DNA from: Kuafuiihalomonas sp039024635 | GTDB lineage: Bacteria; Myxococcota; Kuafuiibacteriia; Kuafuiibacteriales; Kuafuiibacteriaceae | Length of the DNA stretch: 64,000 nucleotides | Assembly (NCBI GenBank): GCA_039024635.1 | Contig: JBCCQA010000006.1 | Coordinates: 62,001 to 126,000 of the forward strand | Direction: 5' to 3' | Shown here: piece after piece, positions 1 to 6,728 of the stretch | Layout of the letters: the number at the start of each line of letters is the position of its first letter | How positions within the stretch are numbered: position 1 is the stretch's first letter | Program-made: the position numbers and the translations under genes | Notes under the pieces: generated by a model | Seen by the model: only the letters and a program-made list of their open reading frames with translations | Told to the model about the DNA's origin: nothing | Databases searched by the model: none

Positions 1-164
1 TGCTGGCCCTTTCCAAACTGAGCTGGCGGGACCGTGGGCTGAGCGGCCCGATCGTGCTCGAAGCGGGACCCATCCGACGCCGTGCTTGGCTGGAGCACGC
101 GGCGGCTCCGGCCGCGCCGACGCTCCGTGTGGGTGAGCCGCTGCGGCCAGAGGCCGACTCATGA
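1..164 (+). CDS. 3' end of a type III secretion-linked gene, probably the main SctQ part
   Basis: An open frame enters from the left edge (first full codon at 3) and ends at the TGA at 162-164, leaving 53 residues with no visible start. The stop overlaps the ATG of the next gene (ATGA), so the two are translationally coupled in the export-gate operon. The fragment is Arg/Pro/Ala-rich and too short for a family call by eye. Its place directly before a FliN-like SpoA protein suggests the N-terminal part of a split C-ring protein SctQ, but another type III gene is possible. Confidence 0.5.
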   Translation, partial: LALSKLSWRDRGLSGPIVLEAGPIRRRAWLEHAAAPAAPTLRVGEPLRPEADS

Positions 165-478
165 GTCATCGAGACCCGACCCGAATGGAAGGTCCACCCC
201 CGCCCATCCCACCGTCGAACCGACGGCCCGAGAACAAGGACCGAGCCCCGCCTCTCGGCGACCTGCCGGTGCTCGTCAGCCTGGAACTGGATCGACTCGA
301 GGTCACGGCGGCCCGCTTGGCTCGCCTGGAACCAGGTTGGGTGCTGCCCTTTTCCGCTTCCGTAGACGATTTGGTCCACCTGTACGTTCGGGATCACTGG
401 GTAGGGAGCGGTCGTCTGGTCGAGATCGATGGTCGGGTCGGGGTCCGGATCACCGAGATGGCGGAGTCGGAGCTATGA
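161..478 (+). CDS. sctQ: Type III secretion C-ring protein, FliN/SctQ C-terminal SpoA domain
   Basis: This 105-residue protein carries one SpoA (FliN/SctQ C-terminal) domain at about residues 33-101. It has the family's conserved pattern: a short beta strand with acidic residues, a 'L.PGWVLPF' turn, and the closing 'GRVGVRITEM' strand. SpoA proteins form the cytoplasmic sorting platform or C-ring under the export apparatus. The first 30 residues are Pro-rich and disordered-looking. The start codon overlaps the upstream stop and the stop overlaps sctR (ATGA both times). Because it encodes only the short SpoA part, SctQ seems to be split into two genes here, as in Pseudomonas HrcQA/HrcQB. A flagellar FliN cannot be fully excluded, but no fliO lies between it and the next gene. 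Confidence 0.75.
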   Translation: MSHRDPTRMEGPPPPIPPSNRRPENKDRAPPLGDLPVLVSLELDRLEVTAARLARLEPGWVLPFSASVDDLVHLYVRDHWVGSGRLVEIDGRVGVRITEMAESEL

Positions 479-1107
479 GCGTGGACGAGCCTCTGAGCTG
501 GGTCTTTGTCCTCGCTGGCCTCGGCCTCTTGCCCTTTGCCCTGATGCTCACGACGTCCTTCTGCAAGTACGTCGTCGTCCTGTCCCTCTTGAGGTCGGCC
601 CTCGGCTCGCCCCAGGTACCGCCGAGCGTCGTCATCACAGCCCTGGCCGGGTCGCTGACCGCACTCACGATGGCCCCCACGCTGAACGCGGCATGGTCGG
701 GCGCAGAACCCGAGCTTCGACGCTTCTTCGAGGGAAGAGATTCGGCGCGGCGCTGGGACGCAGCCCACGCGGGGCTGAACGCGGCATGGGCGCCCTTCGA
801 GTCCTTTCTTCGGCGGCACACGGACCCTGAAGACCTGGCTCTTCTGGCGTCGAATGCCCCCCGACCCAGCCCTCTGCTCCTCATCCCCGCCTTCCTCGTC
901 TCGGAGCTCTCGGCGGCCTTTCGGATCGCCTTTGTCATTTTCTTACCGTTCTTGGCCGTCGACTTGGTGGTGGCGAACGTCCTGATGGCGCTGGGCATGC
1001 AAATGATGGCCCCCACGACGGTCTCTCTGCCCCTCAAGCTCCTTCTCTTCTCCGCCATTGACGGCTGGCGGGTCCTCGCCCAAGGCCTGCTCGGGAGCTA
1101 CGCGTGA
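475..1107 (+). CDS. sctR: Type III secretion export gate protein SctR (FliP/YscR family)
   Basis: A 210-residue inner-membrane protein of the export-gate core, which assembles as SctR5-S4-T1. The family hallmarks are present: 'TSFCKYVVVLSLLRSALG' near residues 26-43 followed by 'PPSVVITALA', and a C-terminal block with 'AFLVSELSAAFRI', 'LPFLAVDLVVANVLMALGM' and 'SLPLKLLLF'. Four membrane segments flank a polar central loop (about residues 75-130). The ATG at 475 overlaps the preceding stop. An in-frame extension up to 82 is open but would run through the preceding gene and has no family similarity, so 475 is preferred. Confidence 0.93.
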   Translation: MSVDEPLSWVFVLAGLGLLPFALMLTTSFCKYVVVLSLLRSALGSPQVPPSVVITALAGSLTALTMAPTLNAAWSGAEPELRRFFEGRDSARRWDAAHAGLNAAWAPFESFLRRHTDPEDLALLASNAPRPSPLLLIPAFLVSELSAAFRIAFVIFLPFLAVDLVVANVLMALGMQMMAPTTVSLPLKLLLFSAIDGWRVLAQGLLGSYA

Positions 1108-1358
1108 TCGAACGGGTCGCCGTCGACGCGCTGTGGGTCGTGCTGAGCGCCTCCGCGCCGCCGGTCGTGGTGGGCGGCCTGGTGGGTCTGGCGGCCGCGT
1201 TGCTCCAGGCCGTGACCTCGGTTCAGGAATCGACCCTGTCCTTTGCCCCCAAGAGCGCCGCCATCATTGGCACGCTGATCGGCCTCGTCGCCTGGTACGG
1301 CGCCGTATTCTCCGCCTTGGCCCATCGGTGCTTTCTCCATGTTGCCGAGCTGGGCTGA
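1104..1358 (+). CDS. sctS: Type III secretion export gate protein SctS (FliQ/YscS family)
   Basis: An 84-residue protein with two hydrophobic hairpin helices, the size and layout of FliQ/SctS. The segment 'GLAAALLQAVTSVQESTLSF.PK' matches the conserved FliQ region joining the two helices, in which Gln and Glu residues line the export channel. It starts with GTG at 1104 overlapping the sctR stop (GTGA) and ends inside the start of sctT, the standard R-S-T order. Confidence 0.88.
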   Translation: MIERVAVDALWVVLSASAPPVVVGGLVGLAAALLQAVTSVQESTLSFAPKSAAIIGTLIGLVAWYGAVFSALAHRCFLHVAELG

Positions 1359-2016
1359 GTGGGCGGGCCCCCTTGGCATGGCGCTTCGCGTGGGACCGGT
1401 CTGTGCCCTGGCACCCTTCTTCGGGGTCCGCCAGACGCCCGCACCCATCCGATTCGCCCTGGCAGGCTGCCTCTCCGTGTCCTGGGGATGGGCGCTCCCT
1501 CGAAACTCGGGCCCGACGCTCTTCGATGTTTGGGTGGGCCTGTCGGCGGCAGGCGCGACCATGCTCGCCTTGAAGAGCGCGGAAGCCGCAGGTCGGCTCT
1601 TGGACGTGGCTCGAGGCAGTCACCACGCTGAGCTCGTATCGACGGAAGCCGGAGATCGCAGCTCGCCTCTCGGCCGCTTCTCCGAACTCCTCGGCCTGGC
1701 GCTCTTCGCAAGCCTCCACGGTCCCGCTCGCTGCCTGGCCGGTCTCCGGACCATCGCATGGGCGCCCGCTCAGCTCGTGGACCTTTGGGCGAGCTGTTTC
1801 GAGGCCGCCATCGCCCTGGTCCTACCGGCCATGATGGCCTGTCTCATGACCGACCTCGCCTTCGGACTCATGGCCCGCTGGGCCACGCGGCTCCAGGCTT
1901 TCGTGCTGGCCCTCGGTCCCAAGAGCCTCGTCGCACTCTTGGTTCTCGCCAGCGCGGGCGCCGTACCTTGGCTGGTGTATGTCCGCCTCTTGCTCGACAG
2001 GCTCGGGCTCCGATGA
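1339..2016 (+). CDS. sctT: Type III secretion export gate protein SctT (FliR/YscT family)
   Basis: A 225-residue, strongly hydrophobic protein with about six membrane segments, recognised as SctT by its position between sctS and sctU and by family patterns such as 'PVCALAPFFGVRQTPAPIRFALA' at the N-terminus (first 20 residues or so after the start) and an Ala/Leu-rich core. SctT caps the SctR5S4 assembly and contacts the plug region of the export gate. It is slightly shorter than typical members (about 250-265 residues). The ATG at 1339 gives a 20-bp overlap with sctS; an ATG at 1378 in the same frame is a possible alternative. Confidence 0.85.
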   Translation: MLPSWAEWAGPLGMALRVGPVCALAPFFGVRQTPAPIRFALAGCLSVSWGWALPRNSGPTLFDVWVGLSAAGATMLALKSAEAAGRLLDVARGSHHAELVSTEAGDRSSPLGRFSELLGLALFASLHGPARCLAGLRTIAWAPAQLVDLWASCFEAAIALVLPAMMACLMTDLAFGLMARWATRLQAFVLALGPKSLVALLVLASAGAVPWLVYVRLLLDRLGLR

Positions 2017-2990
2017 GCACTGAGAAACAGCTTCCCGCGACCCCCGACCGCCTCCGCGAGGCTCGACGGAAAGGCGACCTGCCGAGGAGCCGCGCGTGGG
2101 GCGCCTTGGGAGCCCTGGCCGGCGGTGGGCTCCCGCTCTTGATGCGACCCAATCCCTCGAGCTGGCAGGTCCTCGCCCGACGCACGCTTGGCTTGGCCCA
2201 GGATGATGCCGGGGTCGCGTGGTTGTGCTTCGGGATGGCCGAGCTGGCTCCACCCTTGGTCGGCGCAAGCTTGGGCGCCCTCCTCGGAGGGCTCGCCGTC
2301 GGCGGCTGGGCCTGGGCGCCGGCCGCCCTCCAGCTTCGATTCGAGCGGCTCTACCCCAGCCGAGGCGCCAAGCGACTCGTCGAGCCCAAACTATGGGCAG
2401 ACGGACTGAGGGACCTGGCCTGGGTGACCATCGTTCTACTGGCCTTGTCCTGGACCCTCTCGCGCCCCGGCCTCCTGACGAAGCCTGGGCTCGGAGTGGC
2501 ACTCATGGCAGCCCTTACGTGGGTGTTGGGAGTGCCCTGGGCCGTCCTGGACGGGCTATGGTCGACACGAGCCCACGCCCGTCGTCACCGAATGAGTCTG
2601 CAGGACCTCAAGGAAGAAACGAAGCGGCGGGAAGGCGACCCTCGGACCAAGCAGGAGCGCCGGCAGCGAGGCCGCCAACTGGTCCAAGAGAGCCTCCAAC
2701 AGCGCGTCGAATCGGCAACGGTCGTCTTGGTAAATCCCATTCACCTAGCGGTGGCGCTCGCCCACGACCCGACGAGCGCCGAGCCCCCGCTCGTCGCAGC
2801 TCGAGGCCGGGACGCCGAAGCATCGAGGATTCGAGGCATCGCCCGTCGGGCTGGAGTACCCATCATCCGAAACGTAGCCCTGGCCCGACGACTCCACCGG
2901 CTCGACGAGGCCGAGCCGATTCCGGAAGCGCTATACGGTCCGGTCGCCGGGGTGCTCTGCCAACTCCTCATCGATCAGGAAGCGGAATGA
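2013..2990 (+). CDS. sctU: Type III secretion autoprotease/substrate-switch protein SctU (FlhB/YscU family), NPIH variant
   Basis: A 325-residue protein with an N-terminal basic stretch ('TEKQLPATPDRLREARRKGD'), four membrane helices (about residues 25-200) and a cytoplasmic domain. The autocleavage loop reads N-P-I-H at residues 241-244, whereas the family consensus is N-P-T-H; cleavage occurs between Asn and Pro, and both are kept. The cytoplasmic part then follows family patterns ('VALAHD', 'VAARGRDAEASRIRGIARRA', 'VPIIRNVALARRLH'). The ATG overlaps the sctT stop. SctU controls the switch from early to late substrates. The 3' end overlaps the convergent pirin gene by 23 bp, so the operon ends here. 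Confidence 0.92.
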   Translation: MSTEKQLPATPDRLREARRKGDLPRSRAWGALGALAGGGLPLLMRPNPSSWQVLARRTLGLAQDDAGVAWLCFGMAELAPPLVGASLGALLGGLAVGGWAWAPAALQLRFERLYPSRGAKRLVEPKLWADGLRDLAWVTIVLLALSWTLSRPGLLTKPGLGVALMAALTWVLGVPWAVLDGLWSTRAHARRHRMSLQDLKEETKRREGDPRTKQERRQRGRQLVQESLQQRVESATVVLVNPIHLAVALAHDPTSAEPPLVAARGRDAEASRIRGIARRAGVPIIRNVALARRLHRLDEAEPIPEALYGPVAGVLCQLLIDQEAE

Positions 2991-3882
2991 ACTCCGTCTC
3001 GCCAGCCACGGACTCGAAGCGCTGAGCCTTCCAGTCGGCCTTGGCCTGGTCGATGCGCGCCTCGGAGGTGCCCACGAAGTTCCACCAGATGATTCGCTTC
3101 TCAGGGAAGGGCTCGCCACCCATGAGCATGGCCCGGGCCGGCTCAGTGCCCGGGTTCCTGATCTCGAGGGCCGAGCCGGAGGCGGCGACCACCATGGTCC
3201 CCGTCTCGAAGTGCTCGCCCCCGAACTCGATCCGTCCCTGGACGGGGTAGAGCCCTCGGTCGGTGTAGGGCGCCTCCAAGGACAGAGAGGCTCCAGGCTC
3301 CAGCTGCAGGTCGGCATAAAAAATAGGCGAAAGCGCCGTCACCGGAGAGCGCATGCCCATCAAGGAACCCGCGATGAGGCGGAGCTGCCATCCGTCGCCC
3401 GACTTCACGGGAAGGGTGGCGGCTGGATGGTGACTGAACTCCGGGGCCACCTCTTGCTGATCGGCCGGAAGCGCGATCCAGCTCTGGATACCGTAGAGCC
3501 GACCGCCTCGAGCATGCTCGGGACTCCGCTCCGAGTGGACGATACCCCGCCCGGCCGTCATCCAGTTCACGTCACCGGGTCGAATCTCCTGCACGCTGCC
3601 GACCGAGTCTCGATGCATGATGGCGCCCTCGAACAGGAAGGTGATGGTGGCGAGGCCGATGTGGGGGTGGGGGCGAACGTCCATTCCCTGTCCCTCCGGA
3701 AACTGGGCCGGGCCCATCTGGTCCCAGAATATGAAGGGACCGAGCATTGGGAGCTTCCCAGAGGGCAGGACCCTTCGCACGTTGAAGCCGCCCAGGTCCC
3801 GCTCTTTGGGACTGATACGGAGCTTGATGGCCCCGGCGCCGGACCCTTGGCATCCAGGGGGCGGACACTCGTGGAAGCTCAT
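2968..3882 (-). CDS. Pirin family protein
   Basis: A 304-residue bicupin. The N-terminal cupin keeps the metal-binding set of pirins: His72 and His74 in 'PHPHIGL', and His116 and Glu118 in 'GIVHSERSPE'. The second cupin (from about residue 165) carries 'ARAMLMGGEPFPEKRIIWWNF', the C-terminal pirin signature region. Pirins are iron-binding proteins described as quercetin 2,3-dioxygenases in bacteria or as transcriptional cofactors, so the substrate here is unknown. It is convergent with sctU (23-bp overlap) and divergent from alaS across an 88-bp gap that must hold both promoters. Confidence 0.9.
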   Translation of the reverse strand: MSFHECPPPGCQGSGAGAIKLRISPKERDLGGFNVRRVLPSGKLPMLGPFIFWDQMGPAQFPEGQGMDVRPHPHIGLATITFLFEGAIMHRDSVGSVQEIRPGDVNWMTAGRGIVHSERSPEHARGGRLYGIQSWIALPADQQEVAPEFSHHPAATLPVKSGDGWQLRLIAGSLMGMRSPVTALSPIFYADLQLEPGASLSLEAPYTDRGLYPVQGRIEFGGEHFETGTMVVAASGSALEIRNPGTEPARAMLMGGEPFPEKRIIWWNFVGTSEARIDQAKADWKAQRFESVAGETEFIPLPDR

Positions 3883-3970
3883 GGGTCTGTGGCTACAACG
3901 AATCTAGCTCGACGGGCAGGCGGAGCAGTCTTTCGTTGAGGCGGCGAAAGAGAGCGCGCATGATCTCGAC

Positions 3971-6592
3971 ATGAAGTCCACGGACGAGATCCGGGAGGCC
4001 TTCCTCCAGTTCTTCGAAGCCCGCGAACACGAGCGCGTGGCCTCGAGCCCCCTGGTTCCTGCGAACGATCCCACCCTGCTCTTCACCAACGCAGGGATGG
4101 TCCAATTCAAGGACACTTTCACCGGCAAAGAAGTCCGCCCCTACCGTCGTGCGACCTCTTCTCAACGATGCCTACGGGCCGGAGGAAAGCACAACGACCT
4201 GGAGAACGTCGGCTTCACGCCTCGCCATCACACCTTCTTCGAGATGCTGGGGAACTTCTCCTTTGGCGACTATTTCAAGAAGGAGGCGATCGAGTTCGCT
4301 TGGACCTTCGTGACCGAGGTCATGGGTCTCTCCGAGGAGCGTCTCGCCGTAACCGTCTTTGCCGGCGATGACGAGATCCCGGCCGACGAGGAAGCGGCCC
4401 GTCTGTGGGAAACGGTCGGCGTGGATCCAAGGCGAATCTATCGCTTCGGTCGCAGAGACAACTACTGGCAGATGGGGGATACGGGTCCCCAAGGTCCTTG
4501 CTCCGAGATTCATTATTACGGGGGCGAACTATCTTCCGAGATCTGGAACGCAGACGACATCGCAGAGTCCAAGGGCTGGCTCGAGATCTGGAACCTAGTC
4601 TTCATGCAGTTCGAGCGGTCCACTGCTGACGGTCCTTTGTCGACCCTGCCCAAACCCTGCGTCGACACCGGAGCCGGGCTGGAGCGGCTGGCCATGATTC
4701 TCCAAGGCCGAGCATCGACTTATGAAACCGACGTCTTCGAGGACATTCTGACCCGGCTCTCTCAAATCACGGGGGTGCAAGACCGTCAGCACGTCTCCCA
4801 TCGCGTCATCGCCGACCACGCAAGGGCGACGGCTTTCCTCGTAGCGGACGGCGTCCAACCCTCAAACGAGGGGCGGGGCTACGTATTGCGCCGCATCATG
4901 CGTCGCGCCATTCGCCACGGGAAACAGCTGGGCCTGGATGCGCCCTTCTTTCATGAGGCCTGCGCGGCGGTCATCCATCGTATGGAGGGCGCCCATCCCC
5001 ACTTGGGCCGAGCCGCCGCTCTGATCGACAAGGTGGCGTCGAGCGAAGAGGCTTCTTTCCGGCGCACTTTGGACAGAGGCTTGAAGCTGCTGGAGGAGCG
5101 GCTGGAAACGGGTCAGCCCCTCGAAGCCGACTTCGTGGCCGAGCTCTACGACACCTATGGCTTCCCGATCGACCTCACGCGGGTGATCGCCGAGGAGCGA
5201 GGTCGAACCGTCGACGAACAAGCAGCTCAAGAACAGGTTCGGCGAAAGCAGTCCCAAGGCAAGGGGGGCGAGCTGAACCGAGTGCAAGGTGTCGAGGCCA
5301 TCTGGTACGGGCTCCTGGAGAGCGAGGGACCGACCGACTTTCAGGGCTATGAGGGACTGGAAGGCCAAGCAAAGGTGAAAGCCCTAGTCGTCGAAGGGGC
5401 AACGGTCGAGTCGACATCGACTGGGCCCGAGGTGGCCGTACTCTTGGACGCAACGCCATTCTACGGCGAGTCAGGCGGCCAGATCGGCGACGAAGGGGTG
5501 CTGAGGCTCGCCTCCGGTCGCTTCGTCGTCGAGCGCACGAGTAAGCCGGTGCCCGAGCTCGTCGTCCATCATGGACACGTAGTGGAGGGGACCATCACCC
5601 TGGGAGATCAGGTTCGAGCGACGGTCGACGGTGCCCGCAGGTTGGACGTGATGCGCAATCACTCCGCGACCCACCTGCTCCACTTGGCCCTCCGAGAAGT
5701 CCTCGGTGATCACGTCCAGCAGAAGGGCTCGCTGGTCGCCCCGGCTCGGCTCCGCTTCGACTTCTCCCACTTCGAGCCGGTTAGTCCGACCGAGCTCGAG
5801 CGCATTGAAGACCGGGTGAATGCGCTGGTCCTGCGTAATGCAGAGACGGAAGTGAAGCTCGGCAACATGGAGGACGCCAGGTCGGCGGGCGCCATCATGC
5901 TCTTCGGCGAGAAGTACGGCGACGAGGTTCGAATGGTCCGGATCGGCCAAGACTCGCTGGAGCTCTGCGGAGGCACCCACGTGCGACGCTCCGGCGACAT
6001 CGGATTGTTCAAGATCGTCTCCGAGGGGGCTGTGGCGAGCGGAGTCCGCCGGATCGAGGCGCTGACCGGACAGGGGGCCTTGGATTGGGTTCGGACCAGG
6101 GAGCAGCTCCTCGAGGCCAGCGCCGCCGCCCTGAAAACGCGTCCCGAGGAGCTCGCCCACCGGGTCCTAAAGCTCCAGGCTCGCACCAAGGAGCTCGAGC
6201 GGGAACTGGAGCAGGCTCGAACCCAGGCCGCCCTGGGGGGCGGCGCGGCCCAGGCTGAGGTCGAGTCCATCGGGGGCGTTTCCGTGCTCTTCAAACGGGC
6301 CGATGGGACGCCCAAGAAGTCGCTCCGAAACCTGGCCGACCAGCTACGAGACAAGCTGAAGAGCGGGGTGGTGGTGCTCACCGCCAAGGAAGACGATCGC
6401 GTCGCCATGCTGGTCGCGGCGACCAAAGACCTCAAGGGCCGCGTGCACGCCGGTGACCTGGTCAAGGCTGCGATGGGGGCGATGGGAGGTTCCGGAGGCG
6501 GGCGGCCCGACTTCGCCCAGGGCGGCGGTCCGGCGCAGTCTCTGGAGCAAGGCCTGGCCGAGGTGCGGCGCCAGATGAAGACCGGCACCTAA
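3971..6592 (+). CDS. alaS: Alanyl-tRNA synthetase
   Basis: An 873-residue class II synthetase of standard length that charges tRNA-Ala in the cytoplasm. The catalytic domain (about 1-240) has 'LFTNAGMVQFKDTF' and the motif 2 region 'HTFFEMLGNFSFGDYFKKEA'. The editing domain (about 555-710), which hydrolyses mischarged Ser/Gly-tRNA-Ala, keeps the zinc ligands His564 and His568 ('HSATH') and Cys666 and His670 ('CGGTH'). The C-terminal DHHA1-type domain ends in the Gly-rich 'GGGRPDFAQGGG' block. It appears to be a single-gene unit: divergent from pirin and followed by a strong hairpin at 6593-6634. Confidence 0.97.
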   Translation: MKSTDEIREAFLQFFEAREHERVASSPLVPANDPTLLFTNAGMVQFKDTFTGKEVRPYRRATSSQRCLRAGGKHNDLENVGFTPRHHTFFEMLGNFSFGDYFKKEAIEFAWTFVTEVMGLSEERLAVTVFAGDDEIPADEEAARLWETVGVDPRRIYRFGRRDNYWQMGDTGPQGPCSEIHYYGGELSSEIWNADDIAESKGWLEIWNLVFMQFERSTADGPLSTLPKPCVDTGAGLERLAMILQGRASTYETDVFEDILTRLSQITGVQDRQHVSHRVIADHARATAFLVADGVQPSNEGRGYVLRRIMRRAIRHGKQLGLDAPFFHEACAAVIHRMEGAHPHLGRAAALIDKVASSEEASFRRTLDRGLKLLEERLETGQPLEADFVAELYDTYGFPIDLTRVIAEERGRTVDEQAAQEQVRRKQSQGKGGELNRVQGVEAIWYGLLESEGPTDFQGYEGLEGQAKVKALVVEGATVESTSTGPEVAVLLDATPFYGESGGQIGDEGVLRLASGRFVVERTSKPVPELVVHHGHVVEGTITLGDQVRATVDGARRLDVMRNHSATHLLHLALREVLGDHVQQKGSLVAPARLRFDFSHFEPVSPTELERIEDRVNALVLRNAETEVKLGNMEDARSAGAIMLFGEKYGDEVRMVRIGQDSLELCGGTHVRRSGDIGLFKIVSEGAVASGVRRIEALTGQGALDWVRTREQLLEASAAALKTRPEELAHRVLKLQARTKELERELEQARTQAALGGGAAQAEVESIGGVSVLFKRADGTPKKSLRNLADQLRDKLKSGVVVLTAKEDDRVAMLVAATKDLKGRVHAGDLVKAAMGAMGGSGGGRPDFAQGGGPAQSLEQGLAEVRRQMKTGT

Positions 6593-6634
6593 AGCCTTGG
6601 GCGCCCCGACCCGAGGGGCGAGTTGCCAAGGGCT
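6593..6634 (+). terminator. Nested hairpin after alaS
   Basis: Directly after the alaS stop, an inner stem CGCCCC/GGGGCG (6602-6607 with 6615-6620) sits inside an outer stem CCTTGG/CCAAGG (6595-6600 with 6626-6631). There is no T-run, so it may be a weak or Rho-assisted terminator or an RNA 3'-end stabiliser. It is the strongest fold seen in this gap. Confidence 0.45.
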
Positions 6635-6728
6635 GAGGATCGGGGGTTTCAGGGCCCTGAGCGTCCCTCCGAGGGCTTCGTAGCCCCGAATTTTCCGGTC
6701 AGGCCAACCCAGGGTATGGTGCGGCGGG

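Noticed and set aside
82..474. In-frame N-terminal extension of sctR
   Set aside because: It overlaps the SpoA gene in another frame, is Arg/Pro/Gly-rich with no family similarity, and the ATG at 475 gives the exact FliP/SctR start.
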